A stretch of 64,000 nucleotides of DNA from Pseudooceanicola nanhaiensis (GTDB lineage: Bacteria; Pseudomonadota; Alphaproteobacteria; Rhodobacterales; Rhodobacteraceae): positions 372,001 to 436,000 of the forward strand of contig NZ_JAIUZP010000005.1 of the NCBI RefSeq assembly GCF_020171315.1, in the 5' to 3' direction. Within the stretch, counting starts at the first letter, position 1; every line of letters starts with the position of its first letter. Shown here in pieces: positions 7,217-15,798 of the stretch. The position numbers and the translations under genes were made by a program. The notes beneath the pieces were generated by a model. The model did not search any database, was not told the DNA's origin, and was given only the letters and a program-made list of their open reading frames with translations.

Positions 7217-9709
7217 ATGAAAACCCATGTCAAAGCCCTTGTCGTCGGCGGTGGTGCCGTCGGGACGGCGATCGCTTATCACCTTGCCAAGGCCGGCTGG
7301 TCCGACGTGGTCCTGCTGGAGCGGGACGAGCTGACCTCCGGCTCGACCTGGCATGCCGCGGGTCTGCTGCCGCTCTTCAACATGAGCTATGCCACGACCC
7401 ACATCCACAAGTACTCGGTCGAGTTCTACAAGTCGCTGGAGGCCGAGACCGGCCTGAACGCCGGCTTCTCCATCGTCGGCAACCTGCGCATGGCGCAGAC
7501 GCAGGACCGGATGGACGAATACATGCTCTATGCCTCGACCGCCGAAACCGCGGGCGTGCCCTACGAGTGGATGAGCCCGGCGCAGATCAAGGAGCGTTGG
7601 CCGCTGGTGAACATCGACGGCCTGAAGGGCGCGATCTTCCACCCGACCGATGGCTACATCAACCCGGCCGACGTCACCATGGCGATGGCCAAGGGCGCCC
7701 GGCAGCGCGGCGTGACGATCGAGCGCAAGTGGCAGGTGGATGCCTACGAATGGACCGGCTCCGAGTGGAAGGTCACCTGCACCAAGATGGGTGAGCGGGG
7801 CGGCAACCTCGTGCCGACCGAAGAGACCGCCGTGGTCTATGCCGAACACGTCGTCACGGCGACGGGCAACCACGCGCAGCGCACCGCCAAGATGCTGGGC
7901 ATCAAGATCCCCGCGATCCCCGTCGAGCACCAGTTCATCGTGACCGAGCCCGATCCCGCGCTGGTCGAGTTCCGCGCCAACGGCGGGGCAGAGCACCCGG
8001 TGCTGCGCGATGCCGACGCCAAGTGGTACGTCCGCGAAGAGCGCGGCGGCTGGATCCTCGGCCCCTATGAGCGTGGCGCACCCGCCCGCTTCCAGTACGG
8101 CGTGCCCGACAGCTTCCGCGCTGACCTCTTCCCGCTCGACCTTGAGCGGATCGAGGAAGAGTACATGTCGATGATCCATCGTCTGCCCTCTTCCGAGACG
8201 GTGGGCCTGAAGGACGATTTCAACGGCCCGATCTGCTACACGCCGGATGGCAACCCGCTGGTCGGCCCGGCGCCGGGCCTGCGCAACATGTGGCTGGCCG
8301 AAGGCTTCTCCTTCGGGATCACCGCCGCGGGCGGCACCGGCCACTACCTTGCGCAGATGATGGTGGAAGGGGAGGCCGAGATCGACATGGCCAGCCTCGA
8401 CCCCAAGCGCTACGGCAGCTGGATGACCACCGAATACGCGGTGAAGAAGAACGAGGAAGCCTACGAGCACGTCTTCATCCTGCACCACCCGGACGAAGAG
8501 CGCGAAGCGGCCCGTGGCCTGCGCACCTCGCCCGCCTATGACCGCCAGAAGGCGCGCGGCGCGCAATTCGGCCAGGTGAACGGCTGGGATCGTCCCAACT
8601 ACTTCGCGCCCGAAGGCTTTGACGATCACGCCGCGCGCTCCTTCCGCCGTGGCGGCTGGTGGCAATATGCCGTGGAAGAGGCCAAGGCGATCCGTGAGGG
8701 CGTCGGTCTTGTCGATGCGACGGCCTTCACCAAGCACGTGGTCAAGGGCCCCGGCGCGACGGCCTTCCTCGACTGGTTCACCTGCAACAAGCTGCCCAAG
8801 GTCGGCCGGATCAACCTGACCTACGCCCTGACCGCCGCCGGGACCACCCGCACGGAATACACCATCGTCCGCATGAAGGAGCATGAATACTACCTCGTCT
8901 CCGCGGGGGCATGGACGGCCTATGACGCCGATTTCCTGCGCAAGGCCGCCGAGGACAAGGCGGAGGAGTTCGGCTACATCGAGATCCAGGATGTCACCAC
9001 GCAGTGGGGTGTCTTCGCTGTCGCTGGTCCGAAATCGCGTGACCTGCTGAAGGCCGTGATCAAGGACGCCGATCCGGAAACCGCCCTCTCCAACAAGCGC
9101 TTCCCCTGGCTGTCGGCCCGTCCGATCGAACTGGGCATGTGCCCGGTCAACGCGATCCGCGTGGCCTATACCGGCGAGCTGGGCTGGGAACTGCACCACC
9201 CGATCGAGATGCAGAACTACCTCTTCGACCTGCTCGAAGAGGCGGGCAAGCCGCTGGGGATGAAGCTGGTGGGCGCGCGCGCCCAGAACTGGCTGCGGCA
9301 GGAGAAGAGCTATCGCGCCTTCGGCACCGAACTGGGCCGCGACGCGACCCCGGCCGAGGCCGACCTGCCGCGCTTCATCGACCTGTCCAAGGAGTTCCAC
9401 GGCAAGGAGGCGATGGAGAAGCTGGGCATCCGCGCGAAATGCGTCACCGTCCTGATCGACGGGCCCGAGGATGCGGATCCCTGGGGCCGCGAGGCGCTCT
9501 ATGTGGATGGCACCAAGGTCGGTCGTCTGACCTCGGGCGGCTACTCGGTGGCCTTCGGCAAGTCGATCGGCATGGGCTACGTCAGCCCCGATCTGGCCGT
9601 GGTCGGCCAGAAGCTGAAGGTCAAGATGTTCGACCAGCTCTGGGACGCCGAGATCGTGGAGGACAGCCCCTACGATCCCACCAACGCCCGCATCCGTCAG
9701 GACGGATAA
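7217..9709 (+). CDS. Dimethylglycine/sarcosine dehydrogenase-like FAD flavoprotein with GcvT domain
   Basis: 830 residues from the ATG at 7217, preceded by AGGAG; the longer upstream frame is not used. It has an N-terminal DAO-type Rossmann motif 'VVGGGAVGTAIAYHLAKAG' followed by 'SGSTWHAAGL', whose His46 matches the histidine that carries covalent FAD in dimethylglycine dehydrogenase. A middle FAO_M region follows, then a GcvT-like folate-binding domain from about residue 430 onward ('YTGELGWELHHPIEMQNYL'). It oxidatively demethylates an N-methylated glycine, passing methylene to tetrahydrofolate and electrons to ETF. Divergent etfBA supports this. The exact substrate (dimethylglycine, sarcosine or another) cannot be told from sequence alone. 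Confidence 0.85.
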   Translation: MKTHVKALVVGGGAVGTAIAYHLAKAGWSDVVLLERDELTSGSTWHAAGLLPLFNMSYATTHIHKYSVEFYKSLEAETGLNAGFSIVGNLRMAQTQDRMDEYMLYASTAETAGVPYEWMSPAQIKERWPLVNIDGLKGAIFHPTDGYINPADVTMAMAKGARQRGVTIERKWQVDAYEWTGSEWKVTCTKMGERGGNLVPTEETAVVYAEHVVTATGNHAQRTAKMLGIKIPAIPVEHQFIVTEPDPALVEFRANGGAEHPVLRDADAKWYVREERGGWILGPYERGAPARFQYGVPDSFRADLFPLDLERIEEEYMSMIHRLPSSETVGLKDDFNGPICYTPDGNPLVGPAPGLRNMWLAEGFSFGITAAGGTGHYLAQMMVEGEAEIDMASLDPKRYGSWMTTEYAVKKNEEAYEHVFILHHPDEEREAARGLRTSPAYDRQKARGAQFGQVNGWDRPNYFAPEGFDDHAARSFRRGGWWQYAVEEAKAIREGVGLVDATAFTKHVVKGPGATAFLDWFTCNKLPKVGRINLTYALTAAGTTRTEYTIVRMKEHEYYLVSAGAWTAYDADFLRKAAEDKAEEFGYIEIQDVTTQWGVFAVAGPKSRDLLKAVIKDADPETALSNKRFPWLSARPIELGMCPVNAIRVAYTGELGWELHHPIEMQNYLFDLLEEAGKPLGMKLVGARAQNWLRQEKSYRAFGTELGRDATPAEADLPRFIDLSKEFHGKEAMEKLGIRAKCVTVLIDGPEDADPWGREALYVDGTKVGRLTSGGYSVAFGKSIGMGYVSPDLAVVGQKLKVKMFDQLWDAEIVEDSPYDPTNARIRQDG

Positions 9710-9718
9710 GCGCGGCGA

Positions 9719-10732
9719 TCAGCGCAGAATGAGACGGGGGGCCGGTCCGATGGGGATCGGCCCCAGTCGCATCATCCCCCCGGTGAACGTCAGCGTAACG
9801 TTCAGCGAATTGCGGTTGCCCGAGAAGCCCGCCAGCAGGGTCAGCCCCTGTTCGATGGCCTTGGCCACATCCGCGTTCAGCGCGTCCGAGCTGACGGCCA
9901 TCTGCAGCATCTCGCGCCAGTGCTCGGCCTTGACCGAGACCTCGCCCTCGGGCGTGCCCTCGTCATCCACATCCACCGTGCCGGTCGCCTCGATCGCCAT
10001 CTCGCCCCATTGCGCGCGGGCGGTCTTCAGCTCCAGCCGGCGGGGTTGCGGGCGGCTGTCGTCGAGGGCGTGGATGTTCCACGGGCGGTTGAAACTCGCC
10101 GTCATGTCCATTCGCACGTCAGAGAGCGCGTCCGGCAGGGCCAGCCCCTCGGAAATCCGGTTGCGCCAGCCTTCGGGCGGGGTCAGCGCCGTGGCCGCAA
10201 GGCCGAGGTGGTAGGTCGCGGGGTCTGCCACCCGCTCGACCCCGAGGCGCAGCTCATCCGCGTGCAGCGGATCGCTGCGGGTGGCGCGGGCAATGTCCAT
10301 GCCCTTGCCGATGACCGTGGCGCGCTGCAGCTCCAGCGTGGGGCTGGCATCGGTGATCAGGCTGGCGCGCAGGTCCTCGTTGGTGATGACGTAGCTGTCC
10401 ACCGGCGTGTCCAGCAGGAAGGAACGATCCGTCACCGCGATGACGTGCTGCGGCTTGTAGGAGAGCATGAGGATCTGGAAGAGCGGCATCTCCACCGACC
10501 AGCCGGTGTCGGGATCGCCCAGCTTCAGCCCGCTCCACGTCGAATCGAACCGGTTCGGGAAGCCCTGCAACGTGAAATCGGCATATTGCGCCTGCCAGCC
10601 GTCGGCCTGCCTTTCGGTGAACCATGTCTCGAAGGCGCCGCGCAGCTTGCTGGCACCCCAGTACCAGTAGCCGCCCCACGCGGCGGCGGCCGCGAAGATC
10701 AGGATAATCAGCAGGCTCAATGCGCGTTTCAT
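9719..10732 (-). CDS. DUF2125 domain-containing membrane-anchored protein
   Basis: 337 residues starting at 10732. An N-terminal hydrophobic segment (about residues 5-25, ending 'WGGYWYWGAS') acts as an uncleaved anchor or signal, so the rest lies in the periplasm. The 'GFPNRFD' and 'LSYKPQHVIAV' blocks are those I associate with DUF2125, an alphaproteobacterial family with an AsmA-like beta-rich look. The function is unknown. It ends only 9 bp from the convergent flavoprotein gene and is divergent from the chaC-type gene, with 58 bp between their start codons. Confidence 0.8.
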   Translation of the reverse strand: MKRALSLLIILIFAAAAAWGGYWYWGASKLRGAFETWFTERQADGWQAQYADFTLQGFPNRFDSTWSGLKLGDPDTGWSVEMPLFQILMLSYKPQHVIAVTDRSFLLDTPVDSYVITNEDLRASLITDASPTLELQRATVIGKGMDIARATRSDPLHADELRLGVERVADPATYHLGLAATALTPPEGWRNRISEGLALPDALSDVRMDMTASFNRPWNIHALDDSRPQPRRLELKTARAQWGEMAIEATGTVDVDDEGTPEGEVSVKAEHWREMLQMAVSSDALNADVAKAIEQGLTLLAGFSGNRNSLNVTLTFTGGMMRLGPIPIGPAPRLILR

Positions 10733-10790
10733 GGCGTTCCCTCTCCACGACCCCTTCAAATCGGGCCCATTGAGGTGTTTATAGGGCCCC

Positions 10791-11354
10791 ATGCACGACA
10801 CGCCAGAGACAGACGGCCCGATGTGGGTCTTCGGTTACGGATCGCTCATCTGGAACCCCGGCTTCACACCCGTCGAAACCGCCATCGCCACCCTGCCGGG
10901 CTGGGCCCGCAGCTTCTGCATGCGCTCCATCCACCACCGCGGCACGCCCGAGGACCCGGGCCTCGTGCTGGCGCTGGACGAGGTGGCGGATGCGGAATGC
11001 CATGGCGTTGCCTTCTGCGTGGCGGAGCCCGAACGCGCCCACGTTCTGGCCTACCTGCGCGAGCGGGAACTGGTCTCCTCCGCCTATCTCGAGACATGGC
11101 AGCAGGTGCGTCTGGCCGATGGCCGCGAGGTGCAGGCGGTGACCTACGTGATCGATCCGGCCCATGTGCAATACTGCGCCCTCGCGCTGGAGGAGCAGGC
11201 CGAGATCATCGCCTATGCCCATGGCGGGCGCGGGCCGAACCACGAATACCTCACCAATACGGCAGATCATCTGGCCGAACTGGGCATTGAGGACACAGAC
11301 CTGACCTATCTTGCGAAACGTGTCCGGAGTTTAAGGGATAACTCCTTGGCTTGA
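10791..11354 (+). CDS. ChaC-type gamma-glutamylcyclotransferase
   Basis: 187 residues. The N-terminal 'VFGYGSLIWNPGF' is the substrate-binding loop of the ChaC branch of gamma-glutamylcyclotransferases, and the acid in 'YLRERE' near residue 85 is the probable catalytic glutamate. Members of this branch cleave the gamma-glutamyl group of glutathione to 5-oxoproline and Cys-Gly in the cytosol. The short distance to the DUF2125 gene implies overlapping divergent promoters. The downstream motor-like pair begins 51 bp later, so co-transcription is possible, but no functional link is evident. Confidence 0.88.
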   Translation: MHDTPETDGPMWVFGYGSLIWNPGFTPVETAIATLPGWARSFCMRSIHHRGTPEDPGLVLALDEVADAECHGVAFCVAEPERAHVLAYLRERELVSSAYLETWQQVRLADGREVQAVTYVIDPAHVQYCALALEEQAEIIAYAHGGRGPNHEYLTNTADHLAELGIEDTDLTYLAKRVRSLRDNSLA

Positions 11355-11405
11355 TCCTGCGAGATCTCTAGAATCAGCACGAAATCAAAGTCAGGAGCTG
11401 TCCGC

Positions 11406-12623
11406 ATGGACCAGCCCGCCCGCGAGGCAGAGCCGCAGTTTTCCCAACCCGTCCGCCAGATCCTGCTGATGCTGATCGTTCTGGGGCTGACGGGCGTCGT
11501 CGCCTTCTTCATCGCACCGCGGGTCCTGCCGGTGTTCCTGTCGAACCCCTACCTGAACGGGCTGATCGGCTTCGTCTTCGTGGTGGGCGTCTTCTCCTGC
11601 TTCTGGCAGGTGGCACAGCTCGTCTCCTCCGTCCGCTGGATCGAGGCCTTCGCCTCGGACCGGCTGGAAGCGGAAGGCGTGCAGGCGCCGCGCCTGCTGG
11701 CACCGCTGGCCACGCTGCTGCGCTCGCGCAGCAAGCGGATGCAGATCTCCTCCTCCTCCTCGACGTCGATCCTCGAATCCGTCGTGACCCGGATCGAGGA
11801 ACAGCGCGAGATCACCCGCTACGTGGTGAACGTGCTGATCTTCCTCGGCCTGCTGGGGACGTTCTATGGCCTCGCCACCACCGTGCCCGCCGTGGTCGAC
11901 ACCATCCGAAGCCTCGCGCCGCAGGAAGGCGACAGCGGCGTCGAGGTGTTCAACCGCCTGATGACTGGGCTCGAAGCCCAGCTGGGCGGCATGGGCACGG
12001 CCTTCTCCTCCTCGCTGCTGGGCCTCGCCTTCTCGCTGGTCGTGGGCCTGCTGGAGCTCTTCGCCGGGCATGGCCAGAACCGTTTTTACCGCGAGCTGGA
12101 GGAATGGCTGTCCTCGATCACCCGCGTCGGTTTTGCCGGGGGCGACGGTGACGGGCAGACCGATCATTCCATCCTCGCCACCGCCATGGACCAGATGGTC
12201 GAGAACATGCAGGCGCTGGTGGAGATGAACGCCGCCACCGACGCGAACCGCGCCATGCTGGACGAGAAGCTGGCCAACCTCGCCGATGCGGTGGAACGTC
12301 TTGCCTATCGTCTGGGCGATCAGAACCCGACCCAGACCGCGCTGCTGCGTGTGGCCGAAGGGCAGGAGAAGCTGATCGAGCGCTTCAACCGCAGCGAGGC
12401 GGGCGAGGGGATCGACGCCGAAAGCCGGATGCGCCTGCGCTCGATCGACGTGCAGATGCTGCGCATCCTCGAAGAGATTTCCGCGGGGCGTCAGGAAACC
12501 ATGTCCGAGCTGCGCACCGATATCGCGGCCCTGTCCCGTGTCGTGGCGCAAAGCGCCACCGGCCAGCCGGGCACGCGCCGTCTGGGCGGCCAGGTGAAGA
12601 AATCCACCGGGCAGGAGGGCTGA
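11406..12623 (+). CDS. MotA/TolQ/ExbB-type proton-channel protein
   Basis: 405 residues with four predicted membrane helices: about 17-37, 51-73, 138-160 and 198-220. The last two carry the family motifs 'LGLLGTFYGLATTV' (Thr152) and 'GMGTAFSSSLLGLAFS' (Thr198), equivalent to the ion-channel threonines of TolQ and ExbB. A cytosolic loop (74-137) and a 185-residue C-terminal cytosolic tail complete it. It should form the stator ring around the MotB-like partner encoded 3 bp downstream. The tail is longer than in TolQ, reminiscent of ZorA, but no Zorya effector genes follow. The role is unknown. Confidence 0.88.
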   Translation: MDQPAREAEPQFSQPVRQILLMLIVLGLTGVVAFFIAPRVLPVFLSNPYLNGLIGFVFVVGVFSCFWQVAQLVSSVRWIEAFASDRLEAEGVQAPRLLAPLATLLRSRSKRMQISSSSSTSILESVVTRIEEQREITRYVVNVLIFLGLLGTFYGLATTVPAVVDTIRSLAPQEGDSGVEVFNRLMTGLEAQLGGMGTAFSSSLLGLAFSLVVGLLELFAGHGQNRFYRELEEWLSSITRVGFAGGDGDGQTDHSILATAMDQMVENMQALVEMNAATDANRAMLDEKLANLADAVERLAYRLGDQNPTQTALLRVAEGQEKLIERFNRSEAGEGIDAESRMRLRSIDVQMLRILEEISAGRQETMSELRTDIAALSRVVAQSATGQPGTRRLGGQVKKSTGQEG

Positions 12624-12626
12624 CCC

Positions 12627-14822
12627 ATGGCGCTCTCGCGCCGCACCGGCAACCGCTTCCAATCCTCGATCTGGCCCGGCTTCGTCGACGCCATGACGGG
12701 GCTGCTGCTGGTGCTGATGTTCGTGCTGACCATCTTCATGGTGGTGCAATTCACCCTGCGCGAGACGATCTCGGGGCAGGAAAGCGAACTGGATGAGCTG
12801 TCCTCGCAGGTGGCTGAACTCTCCCGCGCCCTCGGGCTGGAGCGCGACCGCAGCGACCGGCTTCAGGGGGAACTGGGGCAGCTGAACGCCACGCTGTCCA
12901 CCGCGCAGGATCAGGTCGCCTCGCAACAGGCGCTGATCGCCTCGTTGACGCAGGAGCGCGACGCGCAGGTCACCGCCCTCGACGAGGCACAGACCAAGAT
13001 CACCGCTTTCGAGGCACAGGTGGCCGCGCTGCTGAACCAGCAGAGCCGCAGCGAAAGCACCATCGCCGACCTGCGCGCCACGCAGGAAGAGCTGGAAACG
13101 GCCCGCGATCAGCTGCTCTCGGAGCAGGAGGCGCTGAACCTCGCCCTCGCACAGGCCCGCAGCGAAACCGACGCGCAGGCCGAGGCCGCCCGCCTTGCCG
13201 CCGCCCGTAGCGATGCGCTTGATGCGCTCGTCGCCGATCTGCGCCGCCAGAACGCCGAGGGCGAAGAGCAGCAGGCCGCGCTGTCCACGCAGGTCGACAG
13301 CCTGCAAGCGCAGCTGAGTGACGAGGAGAAGGCCCGGCTCGCCGAGGCCGCCGCCGCGCAGGCCCTGCGCGAGAGGCTGGCGAACTCCGAGGACGAGCTG
13401 ACCGCGATGACCCTTGCGCTGGAGGAACAGCGCAAGAAGGCCGAGGACACGCTGACCCTGCTGGCCGCCGCCCGCGCCGCGCGGGAAGACCTCGCGCTGA
13501 AACTGGCCGCCGCGCTGGTGGATCAGGATAGCCTGCCGCAACTGCGCGCTGACCTTGCCGCCCGCGAGACGGAGCTGGCCACCGCCCGGGACGCCCGCAG
13601 TCAGGCCGAGGCCTCGCTGGTCGCGCTGGAGGCCCGTGTGGCTGCCCTCGAAGCCGCGCTCTCCGGCGCGCGGGACGAACGCGACGGCTTGCAGGATCGT
13701 CTGACCGCCGCGCTCGATGCGCAGGATGCAAATGCCGCGCTGGAGGCGGACAAGCAGGCGCTGGAGCAGGACCTCGCCTCCGCCCGCGGGGCGCTCGAAG
13801 AGGGGCAGGGGCGCGTATCGGCGCTGGAGGCCCGGATCGCGGCGCTTCAGGCGCAGGTGTCCGATGCCGAACAGGCGCAATCCGACAGCGCCGCGAAACA
13901 GGCCGACCTCGAACAGCAGCTGGCCGCCATGATCGCGGCCCGGAATGCGGCTGAAGCCGATGCGATGGATCGCGATGAGGTGGAGCAGCAGCTGGCCGCC
14001 GCCCTCGCGGCCAAGCTGAAGGCCGAGCAGCAGGCGCAGGACCGGCTGAGCGCGGCGGAGCAGCGGGATATCCTGCTGAAGCAGGCGAACGAGGCGTTGT
14101 CGCAGGAAGAGGCGCGTTCTGCCGAATCCGCGCGGCGGGCGGCCTTGCTGAACCAGCAGGTCACGGCGCTGCGCTCGCAGCTCGCCAGCCTTCAGGCGCT
14201 GCTGGACGACGCCAAGGACCGCGACGAGGCGGCGCAGGTCGAGATGACCTCGCTCGGCAACGAGCTGAACGCGGCCCTTGCGCGGGCGGCGGCAGAGACC
14301 AAGAAGCGCCTCGCCCTCGAAGAGGCGGAGCGCAAGCGCCTTGAGGCCGAGAAGCAGCAGCTTGAAAACTACCGCTCCGAATTCTTCGGGCGGATGCGCG
14401 AGGTGCTCTCGGGCCTCGACGGCGTGCGCATCGTGGGCGACCGTTTCGTCTTCTCCTCCGAGGTGCTCTTTGCCCCCGGCGCGGCCACGCTGTCACCGGA
14501 TGGCGAGGATCAGATCGCCCGGATCACGCAGGTGCTGAGCGATATTTCCGGCGACATCCCCGCAGGCATCGACTGGGTGCTGCAGGTGGATGGCCATACC
14601 GACAACGTGCCGCTGTCGGGCCAGGGCGAGTTCCGTGACAACTGGGAGCTTAGCCAGGCGCGGGCGCTCTCCGTGGTGCGCTTCATGTCGCGGAGCCTCG
14701 GCTTCCCGCCGGAGCGGCTCTCGGCCAACGGGTTCGGGGAATACCAGCCGATCGCCGCGGGCAACAGCGAAGAGGCCCGCGCCCTGAACCGCCGGATCGA
14801 GTTGAAGTTTACCGAGAAGTAA
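12627..14822 (+). CDS. MotB/OmpA-like motor subunit with very long coiled coil
   Basis: 731 residues. A short cytosolic tail leads to one membrane helix (about 17-43), which begins 'WPGFVDAMTGLLLVLMF', with Asp21 placed like the proton-carrying Asp of MotB, ExbD and ZorB. Residues 45 to about 580 are an almost unbroken heptad-rich Ala/Glu/Leu/Gln coiled coil. Residues 600-731 form an OmpA-like peptidoglycan-binding domain ('VDGHTDNVPL', 'NWELSQARA', 'NRRIELKF'). It is paired with the channel protein upstream. The first half of the coil is rich in 'AQ' and 'AALE' near-repeats, and the whole coil is far longer than MotB or TolR need. Confidence 0.87.
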   Translation: MALSRRTGNRFQSSIWPGFVDAMTGLLLVLMFVLTIFMVVQFTLRETISGQESELDELSSQVAELSRALGLERDRSDRLQGELGQLNATLSTAQDQVASQQALIASLTQERDAQVTALDEAQTKITAFEAQVAALLNQQSRSESTIADLRATQEELETARDQLLSEQEALNLALAQARSETDAQAEAARLAAARSDALDALVADLRRQNAEGEEQQAALSTQVDSLQAQLSDEEKARLAEAAAAQALRERLANSEDELTAMTLALEEQRKKAEDTLTLLAAARAAREDLALKLAAALVDQDSLPQLRADLAARETELATARDARSQAEASLVALEARVAALEAALSGARDERDGLQDRLTAALDAQDANAALEADKQALEQDLASARGALEEGQGRVSALEARIAALQAQVSDAEQAQSDSAAKQADLEQQLAAMIAARNAAEADAMDRDEVEQQLAAALAAKLKAEQQAQDRLSAAEQRDILLKQANEALSQEEARSAESARRAALLNQQVTALRSQLASLQALLDDAKDRDEAAQVEMTSLGNELNAALARAAAETKKRLALEEAERKRLEAEKQQLENYRSEFFGRMREVLSGLDGVRIVGDRFVFSSEVLFAPGAATLSPDGEDQIARITQVLSDISGDIPAGIDWVLQVDGHTDNVPLSGQGEFRDNWELSQARALSVVRFMSRSLGFPPERLSANGFGEYQPIAAGNSEEARALNRRIELKFTEK

Positions 14823-14835
14823 CGGGGGCAGGCGC

Positions 14836-15798
14836 CTACTGCGCCACCGTCATGGTGATCGTGCGCGTCACGGGCGCCAGCCCCTCGCGCGTCAGCGTCA
14901 CCTCACCCCGATAGGTGCCCGCGGGCAGGGGGGCCTTCAGGCGTTTGCCGGCGGCTTGGTAGTAGAGGATCTGCTGTTTTTCGAGCGCCACGTCGTTGTC
15001 GAGCAGGGCGCCCTCCGGCCCCTCGATGTGGAAGCGGAGGCCGTCGCCCGGCTTGGAGCCATAGGCATAAGCCCAGAGGACCAGCGCTCCGGCATCGCGC
15101 CCCGGCTGCACCTCGGAGGCGGCGCCGGACTTGATGTCGTCGAAGGAGGGCAGGCCATCGGAAAAGCCGAGCGCGATGAGCCCGGTCGGGAGATAGGCGG
15201 GGGTTTCGGCCCAGAGCGAGCGCCCGGGCGTGCCACATCCGCCACCCACGGCGAAGGGGTCGATCACCTCGTCCCCGCGGCGCACCGACATATGGACATG
15301 GGGGAACTGGGTCCGGCCGGACAGTCCGACCTGTCCAAGCAGCGCGCCCCGTTCCAGCACATCTCCGGTGCGGACCCGGATAGACCCGCGGCGCATGTGG
15401 CAATACTGGGTGACCCAGCCCTCGCCATGGTCGATGGCGACACCGTTGCCACAGGCAGGGCGGTCGTCGCCTTCGGGCGGCATGATGCGGTCCTCGACAC
15501 CGTCGCGGGTGCCGATCACGCGACCGGGGGCGGCGGCGATGACATCGACGCCCGCCATCATCGCGGCCAGCGACGGCACGGCGAGGTCGGTGCCCTTGTG
15601 CCCGTCGTAGCTGAGCGCGCCGCAGGTGAAATCCTCGGCCTCCGGGCCCGGGTCGTGGTCGACATATTGCTGGAAATAGCAGGTCTCGCCCAGCGTACAG
15701 TCCGCGTAGAGGGTCAGAGACGGTTCCGCCGCCGAAGGACCGGCGGCGGAGAGAAATCCGAAGAGGGGCAGGGCCGCGAGGGCCCTGTCCAGTCTCAT
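14836..15798 (-). CDS. M23 family metallopeptidase, exported
   Basis: 320 residues from the ATG at 15798, which overlaps the clpA stop by four bases (ATGA). Residues 1-24 form a signal peptide ending 'PSAA'. The LytM zinc-site motifs are present: 'HKGTD' (His67, Asp71), 'YCHM' (His134) and 'HVH' (167-169). The fold normally cleaves peptidoglycan cross-bridges. Conserved cysteines ('YADCTLGETC', 'FTCG') suggest disulfides in the periplasm. The C-terminal 90 residues form a beta-rich, Ig-like tail. It is convergent with the OmpA-like motor subunit, another peptidoglycan-directed protein. Confidence 0.88.
   Translation of the reverse strand: MRLDRALAALPLFGFLSAAGPSAAEPSLTLYADCTLGETCYFQQYVDHDPGPEAEDFTCGALSYDGHKGTDLAVPSLAAMMAGVDVIAAAPGRVIGTRDGVEDRIMPPEGDDRPACGNGVAIDHGEGWVTQYCHMRRGSIRVRTGDVLERGALLGQVGLSGRTQFPHVHMSVRRGDEVIDPFAVGGGCGTPGRSLWAETPAYLPTGLIALGFSDGLPSFDDIKSGAASEVQPGRDAGALVLWAYAYGSKPGDGLRFHIEGPEGALLDNDVALEKQQILYYQAAGKRLKAPLPAGTYRGEVTLTREGLAPVTRTITMTVAQ

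Noticed and set aside
7199-9400. 733-residue open frame on the minus strand
   Set aside because: Shadow of the dimethylglycine dehydrogenase-like gene.
11406-14822. A Zorya anti-phage system (ZorAB)
   Set aside because: The pair is of the same general motor type, but no zorC, zorD or zorE follow, the long coil is in the OmpA-like subunit and not the channel subunit, and the neighbours are ordinary core genes.
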